In this document: positions 20,385 through 32,100 of the stretch, piece after piece
Layout: the number at the start of each line of letters is the position of its first letter
Numbering within the stretch: the first letter of the stretch is position 1
Assembly: GCA_027604505.1 (NCBI GenBank)
Contig: JADIIX010000044.1
Location: 98,292 to 162,291 of the forward strand
Length of the DNA: 64,000 bases
From: Gonapodya sp. JEL0774
Lineage: Eukaryota; Monoblepharomycota; Monoblepharidomycetes; Monoblepharidales; Gonapodyaceae
Direction: 5' to 3'
Notes under the pieces: generated by a model
The model's database searches: none
Told to the model about the DNA's origin: nothing
Seen by the model: the letters and a program-made list of their open reading frames with translations, nothing else
Made by a program: the position numbers and the translations under genes

Positions 20385-21467
20385 ATGAATGCACAAACAA
20401 CGGACAAGCCAGCTGATGTTAAGGTATGCTCATTTATCCACGGTTGTTGGCGCTCCGCGACAGTGTCTGTCGCTCTCGAGTGCAGCGCTCATCACCAAAT
20501 CACTGAATTGTCCGTCGACTCTCGATCCATCCATCATTCCTCACACAATCTGGATGAATCGCATCATCCCATTCCTCAGATTATTCTGCTGGGTGACTCC
20601 GCGGTCGGCAAATCGAAGCTCATCGAGCGCTTCCTTCACTCCAGCTACGCCCCACAACAACTTTCTACATACGCGCTTAGCCTCTATCGACATACTGTCT
20701 CCCATCCCATGGACTCTTCTCGAGAGCTTAGTGTTGAGTGGTGGGACACAGCTGGCCAGGAGAAGTTTCAGAATCTCCATGCCTCGTACTACCACCGAGC
20801 CCACGCATGTCTGCTCGTTTTTGACCTCACACGTAAAGTCACGTACAAGAATCTTGAAACGTGGTATACAGAGCTCACTAAATATCGGTCGGACAAAGTA
20901 CCCGTTGTTGTGCTAGCAAATAAAGTGGACGGAGAGCCGGACAGAGCCAAAAAATCGTTCGCATTCGTGGACAAGCGCAAAAGGGGCAGAGAAGAGGACC
21001 TTCCGCTGTTTTTTGGTTAGTAGACTGACGTGGGACAGTCGTTTTCCAATCGACTTGATTCAGTCTCCTCTAGGTCTCTGCTGAATGATCGGTTTTCCTT
21101 GAACCCCGCAGTCTCCGCTTCCGACGGCACTAATGTAGTAGCTGCGTTTCAAGAAGCGATCCGTCTTGCCGTTCTGTTCAAGGACTCCAAGTCGTCAGCC
21201 CAGAGCCTCCCACGTCCCTCCACCTCCATGCCGTCAGAACCCGCCTCAACTCAAAATACGAATCCAGCCGCCTTTGTCGATGAGGTTCTTCGCTTTATCG
21301 AGGAAGAGGAACATAGGCCGGATGGGATATTCAGGGCAGGCGGAATGAAAACGGGCGACGGGGGGGATTGGGACAACGACGAAGGAGGCGTGGTGATACC
21401 AACGGGAACAGGACTAGCAGCATCCATATCAGGCGGGAGAAGGCAAGGTAGTGTGGGGGCGAGTTAG
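20385..21467 (+). CDS. RABL2: Rab-like GTPase, RABL2 type (ciliary)
   Basis: RABL2 is a small GTPase recruited to the ciliary base by CEP19 that triggers entry of IFT-B trains; it is generally found only in organisms with cilia. The sequence shows G1 GDSAVGKS, G3 WDTAGQEKF and G4 ANKVD. It also has RABL2-specific stretches: PQQLSTYALSLYRH, LHASYYHRAHACLLVFDL and RKVTYKNLETWYTELTKYR. The second exon ends at 21015 and the third starts at 21112 (96-bp intron, phase 1), restoring FVSASDGTNVVAAFQEAIRLAV, the family's G5 region. A further intron may lie just after the first 13 codons (GTATGC at 20424), because the first exon otherwise carries a 45-residue insert before the G domain. A C-terminal extension of about 80 residues is Ser/Pro/Gly-rich, and no prenylation Cys is present, as in RABL2. 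The divergent neighbour is the coiled-coil gene. Confidence 0.9.
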
Positions 21468-21686
21468 GATTGTATTAACTGCACTGTGGCATGTTCGTAG
21501 ATAATCAATTCTTTTTGCAATTTTGCTCGAAATATAAAAATAACGAAGAGCATGGGAAGAAACTTGAAAACATAGCGTAACCCTTTACAATATTTTCATC
21601 AGGAACAATGCGCTCCGCGCCCATTATTCTGTAGCTGTACCCGCACAACCGTCTTACGCTCCTCCTCTGCATTCATCTTTCAATCA

Positions 21687-24407
21687 ATGGCGTTCCTATC
21701 GTCTGTCGCCTCCACCCTCGAAGCAGTATATCAGAATGACTATGAGCTCGATCTTCAATGGGAATGGGGCTGGGATGACACGGCTCAAGATGAGGACTTT
21801 GAAGGGACACTCGGTCCCGCACCCTCACCAACACCTCTACCAACTTTTTCACGTATTGGTATGCTTTTATCAGGTACGGGTTCCAGGAGAGGATCTATTT
21901 TTGGGCGCCGCGCCGGACAAGAGGGAACTTTTCAGACGGTGGGACGATCAGATCCTAGCACTTTACACCCAGATCATGCATCGCCACCACACTCGCAAGG
22001 TCGCCGAACTAGTATCTTAACACGTCCCGCACTTTCTAATGTGCCCCCCTTTCAGGTGGAGATGCATGATCAAAACGAAGCAATAGGATCAGAGATCACG
22101 GGAAAGGACAATGAAAATGCTGGGAAACAAAGCTTACTTCCTCCTGCACCGGCGTTGGTTGTGCCATCGCCTGGCTCACCAAAGCGCTCGCCAGGCCGGC
22201 GTGTCAGTATCCTCCCACCTACCGCTGCCGATATGCAGCAGATCTCGAGTGCTGGTTTGATTTCCTCAGCATCTTCTCAAATGGTATTCGGAGGACCTTC
22301 CAGACTTTCACGTTCACAGTCGGACGCTTGGAGGCCCCGTAGCCCTGTGAATTCGGGGCTCTATGGGAGCCGTGGGCCAAGCACCTTCAGAAGGGACCTG
22401 ACTGAATCCAGGAGATTGAGTGGATATCCAGCATCACGTCGCACAAGCTTTGCTCCCAGTGTGCGCTCCCACATATCCAAGGGTGGTCGATCAGTTCGCA
22501 CGGTAGTCCAACCCCCGGAACCAGTCTCAAATCTCGCGACAGTGCTCGTTGTACTTGGATCTTTCTTCGCCCAGTTCTGCGCCATCGGAGTTCTCAACTG
22601 CTATCCAACCTTCCAGGCGCGATACGTTGCGGAATTTGCACCAGGGATCACACCGACATATTTCTCATTTGTGGGCGCTGTATGCAACGCTCTTATCGGA
22701 ATTGTTGCTCCATTTGTAGGATCCGCGATTGCTGTGTTTGGCCCCCGACTCGTTTGTGCTGCAGGGGGTTTGGTAATGGCGGCTGGTCTCGCTTTGTCTG
22801 CTTTGGCGGTGAACACACGATCCGTTGGAGTCATTATGGTTGGACACGGATTGATGGTGGGCATTGGAGCGGGTATGGTTATTGTTCCTTCAGCGACGGT
22901 AGCTCCTCAATACGTAAGTCAAGTGGGAGAGTATGCGAGAGTATTTGACGTACACTGACAATGACGAATCACTGCTAGTCCACCAAGTATCGTGGCCTAA
23001 TTTCGGGCATTACATCTGCTGGTGGTGGTGTTGGTGGACTGGTGCTTGTTCCCTTTACCAGTGTGGTCATCGAGGCTCTTGGTCCAAGTTGGGCGCTAGT
23101 CGCGCAAGGCGTCATTGTTGCTGGTGGGTTACACGTTGCACTAGCGCTTTGTTGATTCAATTCGGAACGCATACTTACCGCTCAGAATCCCACAGTTACG
23201 GTGCTCGGTGCCGCAGTCCTGTTGAGACCCAGATATCTTACGACCGTGCGTTTCCCTGACAACGTTTCAAAGTGAGGTTGCTAACATCAACGATTTCCAT
23301 ATCAGGAACGAGATCCGATGAATTTGCGAAGTGTTGCTTCAGACCCTACTTTGTGGTTGGTCGCACTGTCGGCATTTTTCATCGGTGCGGGCCAGTACAT
23401 TCCATCGTTTTATCTGTACGGTACGTCGAAAGATGACACATAATTTGCTTCGTCGTCGGTTCTGACACTTCTGACACCACAAAGACTATTGCGCTTCCTT
23501 TTCTTTTGCATCTATCATTGCTTCCCTCACTGTAGGCCTCATTCCGGGAGCCCAGTCAGTCAGCCAAGTTTTCTGGGGTCTTGCGTCACATAGACTCGGA
23601 TACGCCAACTGTGTTCTTTTGAGCGTGATTTTGGCTAGCATGTCTTGTTTTGGCGTCTGGCTTCCATGGGAGGGTTCGGTTGTCGGAATCATTGTGTTCA
23701 GTGTGTGCTGGGGACTGTCAACGGGTGGTGCGCGTCTGGTAGCGCTGCAGAAAGCTATCTATGATACTTATGCACTTCCGCCGCAATTTTTTTCCATAGG
23801 CATGCTGGCGCTCCTCCCCATAGCCCTCCTAGAGTTGTTTTCGTTTGAGTCGTGGGAGCTCCGAGTAGGCATTGTGCTCTTCGGGAACGCATTAGGAACG
23901 CTCGCAGGCCCTCCGATTGGAAGCGTCATTGTCGGCACCACCCGTAAATGGACATGGCTGGAAGTTTTTGTGGGCGTGACATGGTCTGTGGGGGCAGTTA
24001 CGTTTGGGACGGTGGCCTTTTGGGTGTGGAGGGGTCGAACGGCTCTAGCTCGGAAAGCTGCTCAACTCCAAAAGACAACGGTGGAACAAGCACCGGGGTA
24101 TTCACCAAATCAGGACATGCAAGGCATGAGTCCCAGTCCCTTCACGAGCGTCAGTTCAATCGAGTCGTGGAGCAAAGAGCTACCTGAAGACACCAACTTC
24201 ATTCGCTTGATAATTCTGTTCATTGAGAACGAGTTGGAAGCACACAATGAATCCATCCAGAACCTCCTCGCTGATAGAACACAGAGCAAAATGCCACCGT
24301 CAGAGCCTAGGGAGCCTAGCATTATCCATATGGGAAGTGAAATACGAAAGAACGAGCCCTTGAGAACGATCAGCTCCAGCAACTTGGTGAGCGCTCCAAA
24401 GAATTGA
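21687..24407 (+). CDS. MFS transporter, monocarboxylate-transporter-like, with long cytosolic N-terminus
   Basis: A major facilitator of the fungal MCT-like group, probably carrying a monocarboxylate or related organic acid across the plasma or vacuolar membrane. The first exon (21687 to about 22913) encodes roughly 290 hydrophilic Ser/Pro/Arg-rich residues with many potential phosphosites. TM1 follows (LATVLVVLGSFFAQFCAIG), then GVLNCYPTFQARYV, like the signature after TM1 in this group. TM2-TM4 come next. Later exons give STKYRGLISGITSAGGGVGG, TLWLVALSAFFIGAGQYIP, and the long last exon from about 23530 with TM8-TM12 (TVGLIPGAQSVSQVFWG, IVLFGNALGTLAGPPIG). A 130-residue cytosolic C-terminus follows. 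Introns near 22914, 23130, 23250 and 23420 are short. The family is clear; the substrate cannot be read from sequence. Confidence 0.8.
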
Positions 24408-24687
24408 TTGTGATATGAAACCACTTTCTCACCAACCAAGCATTGGGTATGAAGGACAGGGGAGTTTGAAAGCATAGAGAAAGTTGTGTAAATTGAATGT
24501 GTTTATGTGGAACAACAGAGATCCAAACAAGCAGCTTGCGCTAGGCAGGGGACCAGCCTGCCCCGTGCGCACTTTCAGAGCAAAACTTGCTGACGGTCTG
24601 GTTCTCAGACTAAGCTTGCGCAACATTTTAGCGTTTAGGAGACACGAGCATACCTTACTTCGGTCACAGACATGTTACTTCCCACAC

Positions 24688-25345
24688 ATGGCATTCTCGA
24701 CGTCCACGTCCCGTTTGTTGAATTTTTTGAGCCAGCACACCCACCACCTTCGTCAAATCCGGAGCATGTCGCAGTTCCTGGTGATCGCCAAAGATTTCAC
24801 AGATGCAGGGTAGGAGGAGCACCGTTTCCGATCTTCTGCTGGTTTACAAGCCCCCTGCGGGCGACCTTGCCAGAGCAATAGACCGTCGGATGAATGTCCG
24901 TGCAGAGCATCTCTCTCGAATGGAGAAGGCGAAGGCTGACGGTATCTTCATTGGGTTAGTTGAGGTCTTCGTCTGTCCCAGGTGATGGAGGAACATCATC
25001 AACGACGGCTCTCTCCCTCAGAGGTGGAGCGATTCTATCAGAATCGGAAAAATTTCAAGGGAAGCCCAAAATGATTGGTAAGTAAACAGTGAAACCAACC
25101 TGGTGTGAGTACCTCGCTCACACAAACACCATCCCAATAGGCTCAATGGTGCTTGTAAAACACGAGAATGTGCAGAAAGTTCGGGAGTTTTTCAATGCGG
25201 TAAGTTTCGTATTGCTCTTTTCACCTCCCGCTACCAGCTCAGGCGAAGCCCCCAGGATCCATACGTTGAGGGCCGAGTTTGGGAATCGTTTGACGTACAT
25301 CCGTTTAGGCTGGCTGAGACGGGATTTTACATGCAGAATTTGTAG
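24688..25345 (+). CDS. YCII-related domain protein
   Basis: YCII-domain proteins are small ferredoxin-like-fold proteins whose members include chloromuconolactone dehalogenases; most fungal members have unknown function. The core starts MSQFLVIAKDFTDAG (24768). After introns opening GTAGGA, GTTAGT, GTAAGT and GTAAGT it continues RRMNVRAEHLSRMEKAKADG, GGAILSESEKFQGKPKMIG, SMVLVKHENVQKVREFFNA and DPYVEGRVWESFDVHPFRL. It stops at 25343. The DPYV..G.W motif and the His of RAEH are typical of the family. An in-frame ATG at 24688 adds 26 residues rich in Ser, Thr, Arg and Leu with no acidic residue, which could be a mitochondrial presequence; I annotate from there. The family is confident; the extended start is less so. 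Confidence 0.75.
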
Positions 25346-25690
25346 AGCATATATTTTGGCCTGTCAGTGCCCCAGTCACCCCGATCACAAACTGGCTCCC
25401 TGACACTCTAAACAACCCGCACGTGCGCGAACGGCTGAAACGGACTCCGTCTGTCATCGATTTCGTCGAGCATCCCCTCGCTATAATTTAGCACAACTGG
25501 CTGCTTCATATTCCAACCTTGCAAAGATCTTCCTGCAATCAAGCTCACCGGGAATTCGACTTCAGCTCTCCAACGCACCCTTTCACCTCCAACATTCGAG
25601 CTCCGTACTTGCGATCATCTCACTGCCTTGCTGACACCACTGGCCCTGTGATTGCCCTGGCCCTTGTTGTGAACGTTTGACAGAGAGTTC

Positions 25691-27293
25691 ATGGCCTCCA
25701 GGCATCGCTCTGTATCACATGGTGGTCAACACTCCCTTGATTGGGGCTCTATTTCTTCGAGCTTCATTTCCTTAGCTGGACGCGAGCTGAGGGAACCCAA
25801 CTGGCCGTTAGTGAATACACCACTGGTGGCCGAACTCCGAACAAAAATTAAGGAGAACAGGGCTGTGGTAATAACTGGCACAGGGGTTACAGGTACTTGA
25901 CTTTCAACATCTTGCACCACGGGAGGCTCGAGGGCTTATTATAATTTTTCGAATCAACACTATAGCCAACCTCTGTGGTCGTCGTGCCCCACCACAAGCC
26001 CGAGGATGGGCCCGTTTTGTGATTGCACTTGGCGACGAATGTCAGCGGATTTTCCAACTTGACCAGAGTTGGCGCGAAGAGGTTGGATTGGCAACTCTCA
26101 CCCACAATGCACCGGCAGAGGATATTCAGAAGGTGTCCCAGAGGCTTTTGGAATGGCACAGATCCATGGTCGACAAGAGTGTGGCAAGTCCTTGGGAGCT
26201 GTTCAATCACATTGCTGTGAGTAGGCCATAACGTTAGAGGACAAACACTTTGAAAATCGGGTCATCTTTGCCAAGTGGCTTCTCTTTAGTGATCTCAGGG
26301 TTGAGGATCATAGAATGGCAGAGGTGTTGGATCGTCTGGGAATATGCATCATGACAACGAATTACGGTCTGTTTTGAGCCCTCATCTTGACCCATCCAAT
26401 ATGTTGAAGTAGTCGCTCTCCAGATACTCTTGTCGATGTTGCTCTTCGCCGCATACCTCTGCGACTGGAAGATTTGGCGAAACGGGGGGATGGGTATGTT
26501 AGCGTGCGCGCGATTGCTCTGATGTGTGCATAAAGTGACCTCCATTCCAGTTGGTCACAGTTTGTCGACGGCACGGGCTTTTCTCGACATTCACGATATA
26601 TTCTTCACCTTCATGGTATCTTCTATGATGCAGAGGTGAGCACTGAGATGCATTAGCAAACCATTCTTCTCCGCGAATCGTCTGTTCGTCTTTCTTTTCA
26701 AGGATATTGTCCTCGCCCGCTCGACGTATCAAGAAACCCAACATACCTTTCTCACCGCGCTAAGCTCCCTCATCAAGGGCAAGTTCACTGACTTTGATCG
26801 GGAGGACGTGAGATCCACATCCCTTATTTTTGTTGGGGCTTCGCCTGCGTCCATGATCGACCTCCACTTTCGAGGGCTGTGGCGCGCCATGGAGAACCAG
26901 GCACACATTCTACCACAAAAACATTACATCCTTGTAAGGCAACAAGAGTACGACTTGGCTCTCAAGGAATTGGAGCCATATCAGCGGCATGGAAGAATGG
27001 AACTATGTCCAATAATCTATGGTGCGTTTGATGGTACTGCTCGCATTATGTTTGTTACACATTGAAAAGATCCCCCAATTTCCGCTACGACAGGTCACGA
27101 CTTTCATGATCTCCCGAGTTTTGTAGCGTGTTTATGTCCCGATTTTGCAATGTCAGGTTTCGTGACTCCTGATAAGTCCAGGTCGGTAAGCGAGGGGAAC
27201 CTGACCCTGCCCCCTTTGCCGCCTATCGAAGGCTCACTATCGGAGCCGGATGTCGACGTTCAACCTGATGAGAGAATCCCCATTAAGAAGTGA
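25691..27293 (+). CDS. SIR2-like domain protein (SIR2_2 type)
   Basis: SIR2_2 domains share the NAD-binding sirtuin fold but are distinct from classical deacetylases; relatives are NADases or deacylases. Exon 1 starts at ATG 25691 and holds LRTKIKENRAVVITGTGV, the first Rossmann strand and Gly-rich loop. Its donor GTACTT follows at about 25893. A later exon gives VLDRLGICIMTTNY. The 3' junction, acceptor CTCCAG at about 26418, restores TTNYD-TLVDVALRR, the conserved Asn/Asp motif. Then come YILHLHGIFYDAE with the catalytic-type His, DIVLARSTYQETQHTFL, and SLIFVGASPASMIDLHF, matching the order NAD loop, TTNYD, HLHG, sensor helix and GxS strand of SIR2_2. No zinc-binding Cys4 cluster, transmembrane segment or further domain is visible. 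The C-terminus is acidic and ends DERIPIKK. Length is about 440 aa with about six introns. Enzymatic activity is inferred from motifs. Confidence 0.72.
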
Positions 27294-27554
27294 GAAGTTG
27301 AAGTTCGAACACACTTTGCATGCCATATGATTTAGATCTGTAAAATAGTTTCGTAATTTTAGAAACCCAGCAGTGTATTTTAGATGCCGCAAAGTTTATT
27401 TAAATAGACAGTACAGTCTCAGCTTGCTGCTTGGACTTATAGTCAGTAATCGGGGGAGTAATCGGGGAGGGTCCTCGGTTGGCCTCTGCTTAAGTCGCGC
27501 AGTGCTGGTGACCAGGTGAACCCGGCGTTCAGCTTCCCAATCATACAGAATCCA

Positions 27555-28351
27555 ATGACTCGGAAAACCACCAAGAAGACCACCGCATCCAAAGCATCTG
27601 AGGCGAATCATGACTCGGATGGCACAGAGGACTCCGCACTCTCCATGGAAACTATTCGGAGAGGATCGATGCGGCAGGCTACTCAACGTGCGAACGCGCG
27701 GATCACGGCTATATTTACAGAGTCACCGATGATTTCCAATAAAATGGGTAAAAAGGCGGTCGATGCCGGTGTGATCCGGGGTGTCGGTTCGGGGAAACGG
27801 GTCGGCGCAAAGCTGGGCAAGGCAAAGAAGGCCACCAAGGGCAACAAGGAGAACGAAATTGATACAGGCATTCTTGAAGACTTAGTGAACAGACCGCTTC
27901 CACAGTTCATGGGGCCCCGGAGTGCCATGGAATCGACAATGCCGGACCGTCGGGGAAATGACGATGTCGACGATGATGCACCCTCTGACGAGGAGGACGT
28001 CCGAAATGTGGAGATGAAGATGGCAGACAGATTTGTGTTGTTGTTGGAAAGATGTGAGTGTTCATTTACTCTAAAAAGCGTCTACAGCCGTACTGACATC
28101 CACCTCTGCTGAATGTCCACTTCAACAATCCAGGCGACGATGATGTCGATGATTTTAATGACTATATTACACAAACAGGTGACAGAGGTGTCAAACGGTG
28201 GTTGGCCGCCACAGGCCGCATACCGGTTCCTATCCAGACAACGACGTCGCGCGAATTTGTGGAGGAATATGATGGAAGCTTCGTGCAAATCGCAGCTGAT
28301 TTAGGAGTGAACCTGCCGGGGGAGGAATGGAGTCTATCTGTCGATAAATGA
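27555..28351 (+). CDS. Hypothetical protein, basic N-terminus and acidic middle
   Basis: Two exons (27555-28053 and 28134-28351) join in phase 1 through an 80-bp GT-AG intron to give 238 aa. The start MTRKTTKKTTASKASEA is Lys/Thr-rich. A Gly/Lys-rich basic patch (GSGKRVGAKLGKAKKATKG) precedes a short hydrophobic motif, DTGILEDLVNRPLPQF. An acidic segment rich in Asp/Glu (DDVDDDAPSDEEDV) follows. The second exon reads GDDDVDDFNDYITQTGDRGVK-like sequence and ends LPGEEWSLSVDK. The composition suggests a nuclear or chromatin-associated protein, but I recognise no family. It sits in tandem 262 bp after the SIR2-like gene. Confidence 0.55.
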
Positions 28352-29148
28352 AGCACTATCGAGTGAGAACGAGTGAGTCCCTCTATGCCGTCGAAGTTCC
28401 AGTTACATTCGAACCCGACAAATAACCAATCTCCTACCAGCAGGATTTCGAAAATGACCTAGAGGTGCAGGAGCTTTCAGAGTGCAAATGATGTCAATCC
28501 GGATTGACGGGGAGCAGAGGCGTGGGGGAAAAGCCTTGCAAGACAATAAACATGCAATCCAATTTCAATTATATGGATGTGTACTGCGTGTGGTGTATTG
28601 TCTCGTTATTGTTTTTTGAAATAGACATGTGTCATCTGATTTGGCTGGAGGTTCGTTCTACCGTGGGCTGCTTCATCCTCATAATTTTGCGAATCTCCTT
28701 GTCATGTCCAGACAGACAACACTTGGGTGAGTTCCGCCGTGTGCAAGTGGAATCGAACTTAGTGATCGTAAATGACCTCTGTGCTTTGTGAGCTTGTGAA
28801 TATCGGACTCACTCATTGTGGGGGGCTTCCTCACTATCATTGCAAACTGCATGAAACGCACGGCGCCTGATTCGATCCGGATTTCGCACTGATTATAGTC
28901 TCTCTGTATACTCGTACTCGATTTTTCTCCTGAAATTCTCTACTCTGCTCAAATCAATCACACTCTCACCACGTATGAATATCTGTTCTGTCTGCAATTA
29001 CCTCCACCTTGCGCACCGTTTTTGCGCTATCACCACAATAATCTTATATTCTCGCAATCTGATTCAACATTCATTCTGTGTGACTCTTTGCTTTCGGACA
29101 TTTCAATCTGCACATTATCGTCATTCTCCAACGTTCATCGGCGCGGCT
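28352..29148. other. Intergenic region upstream of DNA ligase I
   Basis: About 800 bp with short open frames only. The last 174 bp (from ATG 28975) are open and in frame with the ligase start. They would add a Cys/His/Ser/Arg-containing leader of 58 residues without acidic residues, so they may be translated in an alternative isoform. The rest is AT-richer than the genes and shows nothing recognisable. Confidence 0.4.
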
Positions 29149-32100
29149 ATGCAACCTTCGATGTTCCGCCGACGCACCAAATCTTCTCGTCTTCCGGGAT
29201 CGGGTCACGTCCCCAGCTCTTGGTTCAAGAAGGACTCGGTAGCATCGACTCCGGCGGTCGCTGCGGAACGCTTACCCAAATCAGCTTTGAAGAGGGCAGA
29301 ACTGGAGGAAGATGACAAAGAGGAACCCAAGACCGACAATGGTGGTACCAATTCCAACGGCAATACAAGACGTGAATTATTCCTTGCGACTAATAGCTCG
29401 GGAGTTGGTGGCTGCTTACGTTCCTCACCGACAGGTCTGAAAAGGGCCAACAAACACCGCCTTTCCGACAGTGAAACTTCCGATACAGAAGTGTTCCGTG
29501 ATGTAAATGATCAGAGCAAGGAGAAACCGACGAGCAGCACTTCCGAATCTCCACTTTCAGACTCTTCATCTTCAGCAAAATCGAAGCCAGGAAAAGTTGC
29601 GAAGATGAAACCCAAATCTTCAACGAAGGCTTCCGAGACCGTGGAAAGAGCAGAAAACAGTGGACAAAACGATCGGTTGGAAGTTGATGAAGACGATGCC
29701 AATCAGAGAACCAAATCAGAAACCGTAACTCCACCTCCGTCATCCTCTTTCCTCGATGGCAGTGTTCTTACCTCTGCCGCCTCTGATGCGGATGCAATGG
29801 AAACTGATGAGTCTCCGAAGTTGTCTGCTGACTACAAGTCGGGGAAGAAGCGCAAAGCATCTCCGTCCCGTGCCTCCAAAAATAAGGCAGCCAAAAGCAC
29901 GGAAAGAGATGATGTGAGCAAGACAAAGGACAAGAGCCATTCATCAGCTGATGGTGAGCCCGAAAACGATGAATCAGACCACGAATCGGATATTGACGAG
30001 GAGGAAGTTGCGCAAATGTGCGTGTTATTTGCTCTGTTCATCGCTCTGACGACATAGCCAATTGTTTTCTTTCTCTTTCTGTAGGGTATCGAAATCGGGA
30101 GGATACGATTTTGGATCTTGGAAGACTGGTGAAAAGTGCGTGCCTTTCCGAGCGAACTCTTGAAAGCCGCTCCACAACCGATACCAAACCCCAGAATTCC
30201 CTACTCGGCTTTATGTCGTGCATTTGAGCTCATTGAGGCTACCACTAAGCGACTGGAGATCACCAACATCCTGAGCAGATTTTTTAAAAGTGTGATAGAG
30301 ACCACTCCCGAGTGTCTGCTTGAATGTCTGTACCTTTGCATCAACAGAGTGGGTGCACGCTTAGCTCTGCCGTTGGCTCAAAACTATTTGTCGAACTATT
30401 TCCTGTTCCCTTTGCCGGAATTAGCTGGGAGCCGAGTATCGCAACAAGGAACTTGGAATCGGCGAGTCTATTCTCACAAAGGCGGTAGCGTCAGCTACCG
30501 GTCGTTCTGGCGATAAGATAAAAGCGGATATGGAAAAGATGGGAGATCTTGGACAGGTTGCACAGGTGCTTCCGTGGTGGCTTGTCAAGACATCAGAATT
30601 GGTGGTTGACGTTTCCCAATCAACAGGCAAGTCGCAGCAACCAGCCTGTGATGTTCAAGCCAAAGCCTCTGGATGTGAGTAAAGTTTTCAAGTCTCTCAA
30701 GGAGATTTCTGAAACGTCGGGGAAGGAAGTGAGTCCGTCACCGATCGCTGCTTTCTCGAGCCTGGCGTGGCTGAGACAACCCATGTTGAAGTCACAAGCT
30801 CGCAAAATCGATAAGATCAAACTCCTACTTGTCGCCTGTCAGGGAAATGAGCCCCGTTATCTGATTCGATCCCTGGAAGGGAAGCTACGCATAGGTCTTG
30901 CGGAGCAAACGGTACTCTTGGCACTCGCGAGCGCCGCAGTTATGACGGATTCGGAACTGTCTAAATTGAAAGGTGAAAAGCTGAAAGAGAAAATTGCGGA
31001 GGGAGCCGGGATACTCAAGAGTGTGTACAGGTTGGTAATGCCAAACTCGACTGGACATTTGTTAGTGTCTTGATCTTGTTACACATCCCCATACTTCCTT
31101 GCCAGTGAACTCCCCGATTACGATTTAATTGTTCCCGTTCTCCTCAAACATGGAATAATGAAGCTCGAAGATCATTGCCACCTCATTCCTGGTTAGTCTT
31201 TGCTTTGTGCTTGTGTATCTGTGGGAAAATGGTCCAATGTCCTCGTAGGGATCCCTCTCAAGCCCATGCTTGCCCATCCAACCAAATCTATAAGCGAAGT
31301 CCTTGATCGATTTGAGGGAATTCATTTCACCTGCGAGTGGAAGTACGACGGCGAACGTGCCCAGGTACTTAACCATGATCATCATAATGTTCCACACTGA
31401 CAGGGGGCGATCCTCGCGTTTGTTGAGTTCACAGATCCACCACCTCGAAAGTGGAGAGACGAAGGTCTACAGCCGAAATTCGGAAGATTTATCAAAAAAA
31501 TACCCGGATATTTTAGAGCGTGCGTCAAAGGTATAACTGCTGAATCCATTCACCTCTGGATCCGTGCGCCGACTCACCTACTTCTAGATTGCCAAGGAAG
31601 GTGTCAAGTCGTTTGTTCTCGATTGTGAGGCAGTAGCATGGGACAAAGAGGAGAAAAACATTCTACCTTTTCAAGTTTTAAGCACGAGGAAACGAAAAGT
31701 AAGTCACCGTGCTCAGGAAACCTCACATCGGGGATAGAAGGGTCACACACTTGTCCATTCTTCCAATGTTTGCTCAGGATGTTGCTGTGGAAGATCTCAA
31801 AGTGCAAGTCTGTATCTTCGCGTTCGATCTCTTGTACCTCAATGGGAAGGTGAGTGGATGACTTTCGTACCAAGCCTACAAAGGGTATCGACACTGCATT
31901 ACACGACGATAGCCGCTTATCAAAGAAGCTTTCACAGAGCGCCGTCGTTTGCTTCATGAAAGCTTTCAGCCAATTGAGGGCGAGTTCGCATTTGCCGTCT
32001 TCACGGATGCACAAGGTGCAGACGAAATTCAGAAGGAATTGGATGAGAGTGTCGCAGGCGGTTGCGAGGGCCTCATGGTTAAGACATTGGACAAGGACTC

